This document shows, piece by piece, positions 23,397 through 37,500 of a DNA stretch of 64,000 bases. This stretch comes from Heliocidaris tuberculata (lineage: Eukaryota > Echinodermata > Echinoidea > Camarodonta > Echinometridae): positions 11,940,971 to 12,004,970 of the forward strand of contig CM046850.1 of the NCBI GenBank assembly GCA_025618425.1, read 5' to 3'. The notes beneath the pieces are model-generated. The model did not search any database. It saw only the letters and a list, made by a program, of their open reading frames with translations, and was not told the DNA's origin. Each line of letters begins with the position of its first letter. Position 1 is the stretch's first letter. The position numbers were made by a program, and so were the translations under genes.

Positions 23397-23475
23397 GGGC
23401 CTAATAACTGGGGATCGAACCCAAGATCTTCGCATTCCCAGTCGAGTGTCTTAACCTCTCGGCTACTAACACCTC
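23397..23475 (-). mobile_element. tRNA-like SINE head
   Basis: The minus strand reads TAGCCGAGAGGTTAAGAC (A box) and GGGTTCGATCCCCAG (B box), resembling a Ser/Leu-type tRNA with a long variable arm. It is followed by an (AC)n tract at 23491-23513. A functional tRNA seems less likely than a SINE. Confidence 0.55.
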
Positions 23476-23513
23476 TCTAAAAACCCAATTACACACACAC
23501 ACACACACACCCG

Positions 23514-26480
23514 TACGTGTTTTCGCCTCCGAACGTGGACCGCTCTTTAAAACCATACAAACGTGGACGTCGTTTAAATCAAAGAAATTCTGGTTCATGT
23601 AAAAGGAAAATCATATTTTAGCTTAATTTTTGCTTTTTAAGTGCATATCTAGTCAAAATTAATTTTTTATTCATGTCATATCTTATGAAGAATTTGGACA
23701 TGCAACCGTGGACAAGTATTGTACACTACATCCGAACGTGGACGTCTAACTCGTTATTAGGTAAATCCGCCCCAGATTGATGCGCTGTCAGTGTACAAAG
23801 GAAAGTGAAATGAACAAACTGAAAGTTTGAGCAAAATCTGGTAATCCGTTCAGGAGTTATGAAGTTTGAAAGATCCAGCGATAGAACACAATGGGCGTCC
23901 TATAAGTTGACAACTTTGGCCGCGCAGACTCAAATGTCATAGAGGACAACTCCCCATTAACTTTGTATGAAATTGCTTAATATCGAATTCAAAATGAGGA
24001 ATCAACAAAATTCTTTAAAAAATGCTTGAAGAATAAACGTAGCAATGTTATACTCAAACAAAAAACAAGAAGTTTCGTATACATTTCTTGAAAAGGGGGG
24101 AAAAAAACCCCCAACAAATGGAATATTGTGGGTACAAAAGGAGTGGACAGCTGTCCACGATATTACAGATTCTACCAAAGTTGCCAACACAGGGATCTAC
24201 ATCACTGGTTGTTCATGTAACTTTGAAAATTCATAACTTTTTAAAGAATTAAAGACATTGTCTAATGTTGTGGTTGCGCAATACACAAACACACAAAAAA
24301 ACTTCTCAAATCGAGGTAGCTGGCGTACATTAATTGTTATATTCTAATGGAGGGAAAACTAATAAAGAATGCAAATATAAACAAAGTCAAGCATGCACAA
24401 TCAAGATATCTCTGAATATTGAATGAAGCAACACTAGGACTCATAACTCCAGTACAGTATATCCATGGCCCTTTTCTTTTTTCTTTCCTTTTTTTTCTTT
24501 TAAAGATTTGGGCTGTTTTAAGCATTAAATGATGATGTTGAAGCCAAATATTTTCACAGCTAATTCATACAGAGCGTATCAATAAAAGGGAGCAATTTGA
24601 AAATTTTCAAACTTTTGTTGAAAATTATGTCTTTATTTTGATGTTTACAGAGTCTAATCTTTCAAATGCAATTTATGACAATAAAAATCGTTCATGCTTG
24701 AGCGAACACGAGATGGTTTTATCAGGGGTTCAAAAGAGGATTGCTCAGAAATGGCAGGAAAAGAAAAGTATGATCATTAGACCGCTTAGTAGTCAAAAGA
24801 CTGAAAGTCCTCCTCACCTTTTCATTATCTTTGCCATTTTTGTCGAATTATGCTTTTAAAAGTCGCTTACAAGGTTATTAATTAACTTATCCCATTATAA
24901 TAATTCATTTCTCAGCAGTAAATATTCATTCATCCAAAAAAAAAATTGTCAATCTAAGGAAGGTCTAATTTGCCAAGGGTCTATGAACATCAAAATATAC
25001 AAAATATAGAATCAAATATTTGAAATAAAAAAAATTGATAGACATTTCAATCTGCTCTGTTTCTATTGATACACACTTGTCATTAATACATATGCCAGTA
25101 ATAATCATATAGCATTTAGGACCTGGCAGTTGACATTTTCCTTTCAATGAAAAAATTGTTAACCAATACCTTGTATAGATTTTTTCTCAAACCTCTACAG
25201 TTTATTCATCTCATTTTTCTTCATTCATTCACAGCGCATCATTCATTGAATAGACCCCTTGGGGGCTCAGACAAAATAATTAATTCAGACACACAAAGCA
25301 TTTTTCTTTAACTTTTAATGCCTTAACAATTTCCTCAATTACAGACTGGCTGACAGTAAATGTAAGAGGATCATAAAAAAATAACTTGTTTACTTAAGCA
25401 TTTTTTAAGTTGCTATGAACTTTACTTACTATGTCAGAAAAATGCTACAAATGTTTGGAGCAACTTACCCTTTATCATCTTTTTTTAAATACTCTATTAT
25501 GTATTTACAAAGAAAGGTCAAATAACAAACCTACTTATACCTATTATTGATGCATATTCATTGAATATTACCACATGTAACACTGTATGTTTAAGCAAAA
25601 TACCACGTGTTATATTTAATCAAAATTGCTCCATGACACATCTTAAAGAGTGGTGTAACAGGGAAATCCCCTTTTGCTTTAAAGTTCTCGTGCTGGGGAG
25701 AGCCACAGATTTTCTATCTAAGGAGGTTCTAAAATGTTTTTGAATTTCTTAGGCTCTATATCAAAAGCTTTAAGGTTCTTTAGTGACTGTTCCCCCATCC
25801 CAGGTTGAAAAGGGACACAAAACCAGTAATATTTGAAGAATTTGTCATCTCTGACAAGCGATGTTATTGCATTGATCTTTCATAAATCTTATCTAACTAA
25901 AGAACATACATGTATGAATTAATCTTTACTTGTTTTTTAAATACACGGTGGATTAAAATAGCCATCTGATTTAAAATGTTCAGATATTTGTATTTAAATC
26001 ATTTTCACCATTGCTTTTAATTCCAAGGAGTGGTAAAAAATAGTTAAAAATAGGCAAGAGCAATACTAAGATATATATATCTATCTTTTAGATCTATAAA
26101 TTTTGGAAGAATAACATTAAGTAAAAATCACATATATCTTTATTTTAAGATCACAGATTGAATTTTATTCATCTTTAACTATCAAGAAATGATATTCAAC
26201 CCTTCGAAGCCAAGCTGTCATGAGTGAGATAAATTTACATTTAAATGGTCTTCATGAATATAAATATTGTTATAGTGCAGGCATGAACTCTAGTCAATAT
26301 TGGGTGACCTAAGGTTTTGATAAAATATACTGATGCCTAAAAGTCTTTATATACTTTAATGAACCAGCTTCAATGAAGTTGCTCCCTCTAACCTTAAATA
26401 AATTAGCATGGTTTTGTGGGAGAAAACTTTGAACTTCCTACAAATAATTTCAATTGGTTCTGAAATGTTCCAGAACTTTA
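23514..26480. other. Non-coding stretch with ACGTGGAC motifs at its left end
   Basis: Between 23520 and 23750 the motif (A/C)CGTGGAC occurs four times. Beyond that the stretch is AT-rich and I find no exon, RNA or clear repeat. Confidence 0.45.
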
Positions 26481-27132
26481 TTTGGTTAAATATAAAAGCT
26501 ATAGTTCTCATTTCATATCATTCAAGTTTGAACTAGATGGATCATCGATTGTGTACAGTCAAAATTTATGCATCCTCTATTGCCAGATCAGAAAAGTATT
26601 CTAATAGTAACCTCTGTGACTAAAAAAATGTCATTTGTTCATTTTCATACAGAGTGATTTAAAAAAAAAAATAAATATGTGCTTTATATGCTTATAATAC
26701 TTTTATGTGCTTTATATGCTTATAATACTTTAAGTCAAGTTTTGTAGAAATCCTTTATTTTTTTGGGGTGATTTCAATACTTTTTACATAGGTTTTGGCC
26801 CTGTGACCTTTGACCTCATGAACCCCAAATCTAATCAGATCATCCTTCCATTTCTATGCATACTCTTGAGTGAAGTTAGGTAGAAATGCATTCAATTTGA
26901 AGTTATCAAGGTAACATGCTATTTGGTGGTGATTTTAGTGATTTTTAAAAACGTTTTTTGCCCAGTGACCATTGACATTATCAACCCAAAATGTAATCAG
27001 TCCATCCTTCAGCAAAATAAGGTACAAGTCCATTGGATATTTCTGATGTTATCGCAGTAACATAAATACAGACGGACAAAGAACCTGAAAACTCAATGCC
27101 TCCGGCCCCTTCAGGGACAGAGGCATAATAAC
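26480..27132 (-). repeat. AGGTCA/GACGGAC-family repeat, reverse orientation
   Basis: Contains TGTGACCTTTGACCTCATGA, 'aaatctaatcagatcat' and the end 'cagacggacaaag...gaggcataat', the complement of the element at 5765. A 26-bp direct repeat (tgtgctttatatgcttataa...) lies at 26680-26735. Confidence 0.75.
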
Positions 27133-27163
27133 CTGGTGAGTTTTGAGTAGAAGCATAGCATCA

Positions 27164-27593
27164 CCCCGGGGGGGCCACTCACAGATACCAAGTGTACACA
27201 TGCGTGTCCATGGGTTTGAAAAATACCCCCTAAACAGGTTTTATACTTTGATAAAATGACACCCCTAAACAAGGATTTTTGAGTGCCTTCTCATGATTCC
27301 AAACCCTCCTTAAGAGATTTTAAATGAATATTACCACCTATACAGGCTTGTTTCTTTGTTTTTTGTTTGTTTTCAGGACATCTTTTTTATAAAAATTGTC
27401 AAGATGGAAAATTTTCCCCCTAAACGCATTCAGCCAATCATCAAAAGCACCCCTTTTTGTTGAAAATCAGCGTTTTGGGGACCCTTAACGCGTAACACGC
27501 GTTACGTGCTCCAGGTTGAAAAAAGACCCCTTTTTACGCGTTTTCTTGGACGTGCATGTGTACAGCTTTTATCTGTGAGTGGCCCCCCCCGGG
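27164..27593. mobile_element. MITE with CCCCGGGGGGGCCACTCACAG ends
   Basis: Inverted ends pair CCACTCACAGATA...GTGTACACATG with CATGTGTACA...TATCTGTGAGTGG. The flanks AGCATCAC and AGCACCAC may be an 8-bp target duplication with one change. Non-coding. Confidence 0.75.
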
Positions 27594-27894
27594 AGCACCA
27601 CAACCTACAATTTCAAGACTGTCTCCACAACAATTTCAAAAGTAATTCCGGTTATAATTCAAACATATTTGCTAAGAATGGAGGAATTATGTTAGTTCGT
27701 TGTTGTGCATAAACACTGTTGGCAGCATTTGTATGGGATGTCAGCCTTTATAGTGGGCCAGGATTCAAAGGACTCATTTACAAACAACTATGTTTTCATA
27801 AACTTATTATATAATAAATCGGACATAGAACATTATACATTATTAGTCTAATATGTTCTCAATTCTTATTCATGTCACCACTACATGATATTTG

Positions 27895-28075
27895 TTATAC
27901 ATCAGAATGTTTCTCTTTATTTATATTGAAACTAGATGAATTATTGACTGCGTGCAGTCATGGCTTTGCCATTGCCAGATCAGAAAAATATTTTAATAGT
28001 AACCTCTGTGACAGACAGATGGACAACCCAAAATCAAAATGCCTCCGACCCCACCTTTTGGTGGCGGAGGCAAAA
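27895..28075 (-). repeat. Partial AGGTCA/GACGGAC-family repeat
   Basis: Contains 'ttgccagatcagaaaaatat', 'acagacagatggaca' and the end 'gcctccgaccccacc...ggcggaggca'. It is truncated compared with the copy at 5765. Confidence 0.65.
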
Positions 28076-28376
28076 AAAAAAAAACCAAGGTCCTCAGACA
28101 AAATCATTTGATAAGCTAAGGAGTCTGGAGAAAATAAAAAATATCTGTAGAGTTAAAAATGGTTACAAATAGCATGAAATATTAGTGTCTTGAATGGAAG
28201 GATTATTTTGACCAACAGTACAAGAAGATTGTATAATACAAAATTATATAAAACAAGAGAAATTCTCAACTGCACTCGCTCAAAATCTATGCCTCTGCCA
28301 TAGCACGATATGAAACATTATACACCCTTGCCTGAATAAAATTATGAAATAACAACCTCTTCTATACAGTGGCAGC

Positions 28377-28614
28377 ACCTGAATTTTAAAGTGGATGGGG
28401 GGGGGGGGGAACAAATGGGGGCAAAGCGAAATGGGGGGGGGGGGCAAGGCTGGATTAAAAAAAGATGTGTGTATAGCCCTTTTCTTTTATTTCTCATTTT
28501 CAACCCTTCATATTGTTTACTCCAAAAATTATTGGGGGGGGGGGGTAACTGGGAGGAAAGCTTCTGACTGGGGTGGGGGGCAAATACCCCCTACCATCCG
28601 ATTTGACACCACTG
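28377..28614. mobile_element. hAT-type MITE
   Basis: The ends CAGTGGCAGCACCTG and (complement) CAGTGGTGTCAAATC are partial inverted repeats beginning CAGTGG. The flanks CTTCTATA and CTTCTTTA match at seven of eight bases, as expected for the 8-bp duplication of hAT elements. The interior holds several G runs. Confidence 0.6.
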
Positions 28615-28629
28615 CTTCTTTACTGTATG

Positions 28630-29900
28630 CATACAAGTAGATAAGCCAAGTCTGTTAGAAATCTATCCAATCGTTTTGAAGTTATGCAACAAGAAATTTT
28701 TAGTGACTTTACACAGGACACCCTGACCCTTGATCTTTGACAATCTTGGACCAAAAGCTAATCATTTCATCATTACATGATTATACTAACTTGATTCAAA
28801 GCTTAGTGAAATATATCCAATGGTTCTGAAGTTATGTCAGTAACAATATATTTTTGGTGATTATTGTACGTTCTACATGTATGACTCTGTGACATTTGAC
28901 CTTCAACTTGCTCTTATCACTTCATTCTGAAATGATTATACATACTTGATCCAGGCTTAATTATTAAAATATATCAAATGGTTCTGTATTTATTGCAGAA
29001 ACAATATTCTTTTAGTGATCATTTCCTGAAGGGGGGGGGGGGGGGGGGGGGGGGAGGGGTCTGCCAATATTGAAGGGGGTGTCATGCGTAACCAAAGACT
29101 TGCAAAAATCACCCTAAACACGTATTTACATGTACGTAACCCCCCCCCCCAAAAAAAAAAAATAAAAAATAAAAAAATAAAAAAATAAATAAATAAAATA
29201 CACCCAAAGTAAAATTACACTCCATTTGCTGTCCTAATATTTTTATTAAGTGTGGATTTTTCAAATACCCCTTATCAGGTAATAGCCATTTTTTACTATC
29301 CTAAATAAGTTAGCATTTTTTTAATACCCTATTATCAACAATTTTTAGAACCCCATTAAAAAGCAATAGTTATTTGTGTACCCTTAGCAAGTAATATCCA
29401 TTTTTGGTCGCCAATTTACCCCAACTACAATTCACAGAATTTGGGATTTTCCTTATGGGTTTCCCTAGATTCCCTAGAATAGATTTTAATGACCTTACAA
29501 ACGTAAGGTAAGTTTTTAATGACCCTAGATATGTGATTCAGCACTTTAAAAAATATACAATTCTTCTGGATTTTTGGTGACTTTGAGACCCTATTCAAGT
29601 TACATGCATAACACGTGCCATTGTCAAAAACAAACCTTTTTATATGAATTTTTGGTCACGCGTGTCACCCTCTTTCAATAATGACAGACCACCCCTCCCC
29701 TGAATTATTTAATGTTTTATGACTCTGTGACCTTCGACCTTTGACCTCATACCAAATTCTAATGAGTTAATCCTTACATGCTTTTACATCCTTGAGCAAA
29801 GTATGATAAAAGTTGACATACCAAGTTATCATGTTAACAAGAATTCGGACAGACAGACGTGACTGACAAACAAAAGACCCAGTAGTAGAGGCATAAAAAA
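28630..29900 (-). repeat. AGGTCA/GACGGAC-family repeat interrupted by a MITE
   Basis: Repeat text runs to about 29020 and resumes at about 29705 with 'tgactctgtgaccttcgacctttgacctca', ending in 'ggacagacagacgtgac...agaggcataaa'. Confidence 0.65.
29025..29704. mobile_element. MITE with GGGGAGGGGTCTG.. ends and G/C runs
   Basis: The left end (ggggaggggtctgccaatat, gaagggggtgtcatgcgt) pairs with the right end (acgcgtgtcaccctctttca, cagaccacccctcccc). It splits the flanking AGGTCA-family repeat, which dates it as the younger insertion. Confidence 0.65.
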
Positions 29901-30428
29901 CCCTTCATGGTAGCAAATATGACCGTGGAATACTATTGTTTCGAGACTAAGACCAAATAAAAAGGAGTGCCGAAGCATGTGTGATAACAAAGGCAAGTAC
30001 ATATCAGATGTTGGATAAAAACACTGTCCCTTGCATGTTCAGGTGAAGGACCGGATAATAGTTTCTCAAAAATTACTCTTTCGACTTTTGCAACTAAATG
30101 ATTTATATGAAGCAAAGAAGTATATTCATCAAACTGAGCATCCTAAATGATACTTTAAACTCCAGTACAGACTTAAATCTACTTTCATCAACATAAAATA
30201 CCACACTGGAATATACCTGATTTGGTATCTTTTGAATTGAATGCTTCTCCACATATCATTAACCATGAATTCAATATATTACGGAAATACAGTTAAGGGG
30301 CATGCATACATGATTCTAACAACCAAACATTTTTCAACTGATTCCGCTACACTGTTGTGATTTGCTTCCATTTTTAGAAAGCTGAGGGTTTTCATTTACA
30401 TAAAATCAAGGGGGTCAGTTTTCTTCAA

Positions 30429-30679
30429 CTAATTTCTAACAAAGTCCTTAATATTTGTCCAATCCCTTCCTCTCAAGGAAGGTTCTGCCGATTTACATTC
30501 ATCACACTGTGCTTTGCCAGGTACCTTTCTGAGCTCAAAGCAACTTTTTAGCCTTTTTGCGACTGCTACCTTTTCATCTCGAGTCCATGGTCTCTTTCTG
30601 ACAACTTTTTTCATTTTAGTCATCTTCTTTACCTTCTGTGGTGGGGCATATGATGTTTTTCTATTCTTTGATTTGGCAC
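30429..30679 (-). CDS. Terminal exon: basic KRPW C-terminal domain
   Basis: Acceptor ttcactttatag|GT, phase 1; 83 residues and a stop. A Lys-rich lead is followed by RKRPWTRDEKVAVAKRLKSC, then KVPGKAQCDECKSAEPSL and RDWTNIKDFVRN. I recall the same KRPW...C..C...(N)I(K/R)(D/Y)(F/Y)V(R/H)N layout at the C-terminus of zinc-finger/recombinase proteins in fish, probably a Myb-like or zinc-binding DNA-contact module. It joins the recombinase side of the fusion through a 44-residue acidic module. Confidence 0.75.
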
Positions 30680-31523
30680 CTATAAAGTGAATAAAGAAAA
30701 AAAGGTGTCTAGGGATAAATAATCATGTATATTTGCATTCATATCTACTTATAAACAAATTAAGAGGACAAGAACTTACCACCTGAGCATATACATCATT
30801 TAACCCTAACTAGGCCGGGGGGGGGGGGGGGGGGCCTCCGAGGCCCCCCACCCCTCGACAAATTTTGCGATCACTTCGCCGCGCAAAATTTTCTGACCAC
30901 GCTGCTTGTCGACTTTTTTCTCTCAAGTGTCCCGCAACTTTTGAGACCATTTTCACGAATATCGGACCTACCGTTACGACGCTATGCGACATTTTATACA
31001 TGCATGTCAGCCTCAAAACTGCTCCAAAACGTGATTTTGTGTACAAATTCAATGCGAATTGTGTTTTTTTCTACTAATTCACTTAAAAATTCATATTTTT
31101 GCTTTCAATAGCTGAAATCAATTTATTTTAGCACAATTATTCATGAAAAAATATTTGCAAAAATATTTTGCTCAAAAAACAATAAAAAACAAAAGGTCAA
31201 AAAAACAAAGAAATACATAAGAAATTTTTAAAACAATAAAAAAAAATAATAAATTCATTTGCGCAGCTGCAAAATTGTTAGAAATTATACAAGGAACATT
31301 TATACCAAACATTAGCCTTGTATGATCTCTTTCCAGTGATTTACAGCAAAAAATGTACTTTTATGCATATATTAGCATAATTAATTAATTAGAAATAAAC
31401 AATGAATTTTTTCAAAAATTATACAGTGAGATTTTGTAGCTTACATGATACTCTGCACGTGTGCAAAGTTTCGCGGCGATAGCCCGATCGACGGCCGAGA
31501 ACCAAAGGGGGGGGGGCCTGGGA

Positions 31524-31567
<44 letters not shown>

Positions 31568-34500
31568 AGCCATGAGAACTCGCAAATTACCCCGGCCTAG
31601 TTAGGGTTAAAGAGTCATCCATACGTGCTAGATTTCAATACAGTTGCCCACATTGAACACATCAAACAGTAATCAGCTGTAAACCATATATCTGCCCTAC
31701 TTTAAACTAATATCAATTTAATTGGGTGATCTATCTTGCACTCATCACTCCCAAAACAAAACTTCAATGGTGGACAAATCTGACCTTTTTATTCTTTATA
31801 AGCTGATAATATGCAGATATTTTTTCATACAAGTGAAAAAAAAATGTTGTAATCATAACTCCAACTAATAAAGTCATCATAACATAGGATCAGAATAATA
31901 CATGTATTCCTTTAAAATCTATGTGCTATTTTGGGTCAATAGTTTATTAAAAGATGTGCATGTCCTCGTTTGAAGGGGTTGACACAACTCACAACTAGAA
32001 TAAAATTTATTCATTAGAGATCAGCCCTCAGTTTAATGTATACACAAATTGGATTGCGTTTGGTCAATCAACTTATACACACCTACAATGGTAGAGTCCT
32101 AAATTACATGTCCCCAATGAATATCAGCCCAAAATAATTAGCCAAAATATTGATTCACTTTACATGTAGAAACATAATTTTCCAAACTCAACTTAAAAGG
32201 CAAAAACATCGCCAAGGATTCAAATAAAATTTAGCTGTTTCAGCAAAGTCTGCTGAAGGGTTCTGTACTGTATATTTCAAGCTACTACTGATTTAACCCA
32301 AACAATCCATAAACCGACTTGCCGGACGCTTATCTTTCTCCAGCAAGGCACCATGCGTGGACGAACCTCAGTGTCCAGCTTACGCGAGGAAACCACAGTA
32401 AATGAGTTCTTTATTCTTTCATACAGTACTTTCAGATATTGCTTCTTACAAGTATATTTAAGAGGATCGCACACATAGAAACATGGTTTGAAATGATTTA
32501 ACATTATTGACCAATGGCTTTAATGTAGAGCCCCGATTCTCTGGGATGTAACAAGCATCACTATTTATCCACACATTGAAGTAGATGGGGAACATGGGCC
32601 CTATGGTAATAAGCAGCTGTACAGGTTAGTAAAAACTATCCTTGAAATCTGACACAAGTGGATTTGATAAAACTCAGTTTAAAATGACAGCAGGTTAAAC
32701 CAATACCAGGTGCACACCATTATTAAGATACTTATTGTTGTGATAAACTATGCCATGTTCGCTGGCCCACAAGCATTGTTTAACCCTATTTTAAGGGCGC
32801 AATACTGGTGTAATGGAAAAGAAATGCACAGTCAGCTAATAAATGAGTATGAGACATAACATTTTAAAAATTAATCATTAATTTTTTAGGGATATCTACT
32901 CAAAGATATGTGCTAGAAACTAGAATAATTCACTTTCTGAGATAAAGTTTTTACTTCTATTTGAACTGCTGCATCAGTGCAATATATCTTGATGATACAC
33001 TTAAATCACCACTGCAACGCAGTCACAGTACTTGCAAGGATGGTGTATGGAAATTCTTACCATCTGTCAACAACTCCACATCTTTATCTACAAGTACTTC
33101 AAGGTCCGCATCTCCAGCATGGCCCTCATCAATAGGAAGGGGATCATCTTCATGATCTACATCTGCCTCCAAAGGAGCATCCAGTGGAGCCTCTGAAAGG
33201 GAAAAATGATACACAAAAGGATACATTTAGTAATAGTAATACATTTGGTAGACATACCAACAAGACCTTCATCTCATCACTGCTGATTTTAATAATGAAA
33301 GGGTTTTCAGGTAAAAATCTATCATTGGGGTACAGATTTAAGATGGAAATGAAAGAGCTCTTACAGTACATGAAAATGCTTTGCACCTATCGCAATAAAT
33401 CTCAAAAGTATACTATTGAAAATGTGTGTAAATCATTTAGACCAAAGCAAATTTTGCTGTAAATAATGAAATATTACTTGTATATCTACATTTGTAAATT
33501 TCAAAATAAACCTCCAACTTTTGGCGGTTATAAAGCCTATATTGCCACTAACAAAGATATCGAATATCGTATTGCTAAGAAAAATTATAAACTTCCCACT
33601 CATTTTCGGAAATGGAAATTTAAATTATAGGTATTGTTATAGTCATTAATTGAAATGGGATATCACTTGTAACCACCGTGTGTACTATAAATATGAAAGC
33701 AATTTTTTTCTTTTTTTTTTCTTTACGACCATTTTTTTATTTTTGTCTTACAAGCCATACAAAATGCATTGATTTTTTTTCATCCCTCTGTTATTATACA
33801 TTTGCCTTATTTAAGTGTGGCGATAAATCATAGAAAACACAAAGTGAAGGCCTCAATATACTTACAGATAATTTTGCTACATTGTTTTCGATGTATACTA
33901 ATTTAATGCTGGTTTATTTTATTGTTGTTTTTGTTTTTTTTCCTTAATTTTTTGCTTTGATTTGTTTCTTAATTGTTAAGCATAAAATTATGATAACCCA
34001 ATAAAACTTTTTAAAAAAAAATTGCTGTAAAGGAAGCTGTCACATGTATTTGGGTTTCATGTAACATCAGTCAGGGAGGTGCTCAAAATAACCCAGTACA
34101 GTAAGCGTTAAAAAAAATCTCAACTGCCAGGCTTCCGGAATATTTGATTGGGTAGAATTAAACTGTGAAAATATCATGCTTTAAAACCGTTGTTTAGTGC
34201 TAAAAAAAAGCTTAAATCCAAAATACCCCCTCTCTAGAGCACTAGTGCTGGAATTTTGCATCTAAGGGACGCTGCATTTAATTTTCATAGATATCTTGAT
34301 AGTGTGTGTGACTCCCTTTATTTTTGCAATCTTTGTTGGTTTTTCATCCATCAGAATATAATTAGATACATGTATGTCAGACACCTTGATTTGAAAATTT
34401 CTTTAATTGCTCAACCACAAACCTGACCAGTGCCTTTAATTGAAGCTCTCACAGATTTCATGAATAATTCACAAATCTACATTCTAAAACAGTCAAATTC

Positions 34501-37500
34501 AGTGGCTTTTGTTAACATCAAGCTGGAAGGAAACTTTGCAATATTTGGTATAGAATAGAATTGTAAAAAATTAGCTTTTCTTTCATTTCATTGGTGTATT
34601 TCGCTTTTCTTTCATGAGATTAACCAATCAGCATGTCATTATAACAGCCTCCAAAGGTTGGTGTAAACTTTCATCACAGTTTTCTCCTTAACCGCTTTTC
34701 TTTACGTTAATCTTAAAATGTATGTAACTTCGCCCAAGAACATGGTATTACAATATTTTCTTTGAAAAATTAAATAAGCTTGTATTGTGTAGTTTGCAAT
34801 AAACCTAACAACTCATTTTTGACAATATATGACTTATTTCTGATTTTGCTTGCTTGTGTCACATATTTCAACAAGTTCTTTTCATGGCTAAAAACAGGAA
34901 TTATGGTTAATTTGCATATTTACATATTCTTTCACCATAAATGACATGAATGTGATAAAGTACATCACTTGCTAGTATGTTTACAGAAAACCTGGAGAAA
35001 TCCTACAATTTCTCTTGCTTTCAGTTAAAAAAACTGATTTTCTCCAAAATTCACCCCAAATTAGCATATTCTTTCTTTTTTTCTCAAATTCTACTTGACT
35101 TGTTTTACCTATGTACCAAATTTACAGTCAATTGGTCTGTTTATGGCCGAGACTTAATATCCTCAAATAACTTGATGGGATTAGGATTAATGTCACTCGC
35201 ATGTTTCCCTTTTTATCATCCCCTAGAAATATGATTGAAATGCATCATGTAAGAAATTAAGTGTTCTAATAAAACATGAAAAATATAAAAAGTACCTTCA
35301 TCATCCTGCAAGACTATGTCATCCAGGCTTTTTCCAGCAAGATTAGCAAGGGTACCACTTTCCATGTGTAGAAGGACCTTTGAGACCTTGGCAAGGTGTA
35401 GGGTTTGTTCAGGAAGGCGATAAAATTCTCTGTGAACCCGGATATCGTGGCCGAGAAATCTGGCTAACAGGTCTAACTCATTGTCTTTCAAATTCATGAC
35501 TTGTGAAGCTGTTCCGATGTGCTTCCTCAGTCTGGTGGATCTCAAGTATTCTGGTTTGCTTGCACCACATAAGCTGGCATGCTTGCGAATAACATCACAT
35601 CCTCTGACATGGCCTGTGGACTTCATCAAGGGGAATACATATTCATTCTCAGTTAGTACCCCAGCCTCTTGTCTTTTGTCCTTGAGCAGATTCAGGCTTT
35701 CCATCATGGCTTCAGTTAGTAACACAGGTACTGTTCTACCTTTTTTACCAACTATCTCCAAATGACACAGAACTCTGCACAGCTCTTTCTCCCATTTAGA
35801 TAAGGATTCTCCAAACATGTCAAGATTCTCTGCTCCTTGTTTACACTTATCAAGATCCTGCCGCTTTATTTTGGACACTTCTCCTGACCTCTTCCTATTA
35901 AACACCAAGATGGCAGCCAAGGTTACTTCATTAAGGTACTTCCACTTTTCTGATGCATTTGGACAGTGAGTTAAATTCTGCTTTCCTACTTCAACTTGGG
36001 TCTTCAAGTAAGCGTTGAACTTGGCAATGTCACTGGTAACTGGCAAAAATGCGGTATTGTTTCTCTTGTTCTCTGTCAATGTACGCAATGCGTGGCTTGA
36101 TATATCTATCCACTTCATAGCTAACAAATCTCTGAATCTGTTGCATCTCTTCTCCATTACCTCATCTCCAGCCATAAGAGCCTTCCCTAAGAGAATTTCC
36201 GTCACTTTTTTCAATTCATGACCAATTTTAAGGGCCAGGCTTGGTGTTCTGTAGAGGTGGGTAGTTTCGTCAAACCCAGCCGCTTTCCTTGTAGCCTGAA
36301 TAACATAATTAAACTTCACTGGGTCAATGATGTCAGTAAGCATGGCACTTGATTCATTTGTTAGAGCCCTATATTCTAGCACCATCCGTCCTACCTCTCG
36401 CAACTTGTTCCTTATGTGCCCAAATTGATCTTTGTCATGTCCCAGCTTTAAGGCATACTTCTCAGTGAGTTGGTGCATAAGTTCATCACTCTTTATGAAG
36501 CGTGCCACCCCATTTTCATCATTGTGCAGTCCAGATAGAATGCCATGTGCTATTTCTGACATTCCTTGAGAAGGTAGCAAAAGCCTGCCTGGTTTCACAA
36601 AATCTCCCCTTTTCTTTTTACCTTGGCCTTTCTGATTAGGTAGATTAAGGTCTTCTTTGACCTTGCAGCTATGTTTCCAAAGGTCACCTTTTGCAAAGTA
36701 GCCAAGACAATATTTGCAAGGAAGGTAGTTATTGTAATCTGCATTGTAACTTGGTCTGTAGACTGGGATGATTTCACCTTCCCCTTTCTTCAAAACCTCA
36801 GCATTGTGCAAGAAATTCCCATAATTTCTCATCTTGGTCAATAGCTTATCTTTAAGGGCTTTGTCTGTTGTGGCTTTCCATTGGATAATCTGCATCTCAC
36901 TTTGGTGGCTTTTATTTTCTTGCAGATGTCTGGGTAGCTTTTTTTGAAATGTCTGGCAAAAGGGGCAATATGCACCCTTGTCCCATTTCCTCTTGCCATT
37001 AGTATTTTTTGTTTGCATAAGAGTTATGCTGACTTTCTGAACACCACTACCAGATTTTTTACCAGCATCACCATCATTCCTATCAGCTTGATGACCACCA
37101 TCATTATCTGTAACAATATGAACACTATCAGCGCCATTTCTATGAACATGACCATCAATATTTTCAGTCACTCTTTGTATGGTTCCTGAATTTCTTGCAC
37201 TGTCATGTTTCCTAAGTACTTTCCTTGGTATTGGATCCTCATCACTTGATGTATCGCTTGATGTTGCAGGAACATAGTCATCATCAAGAAAATCTAAAAA
37301 CAAATAGAAGAAAAAGAAAAACAAGGCAAGTGCCATTTTGAGTCTCGCCCATAAAGCATACAGTATAAATTGGGCCATTAAAAGAATACCATTTGGCCGT
37401 TAAAATTCATCCACCCCTGCCTGGGACCTTTGAGCCTGTGATGACAATTCACTCCCCATGTGACATCATCCACCCAAGTTAGATCACAAACAGATCTATG

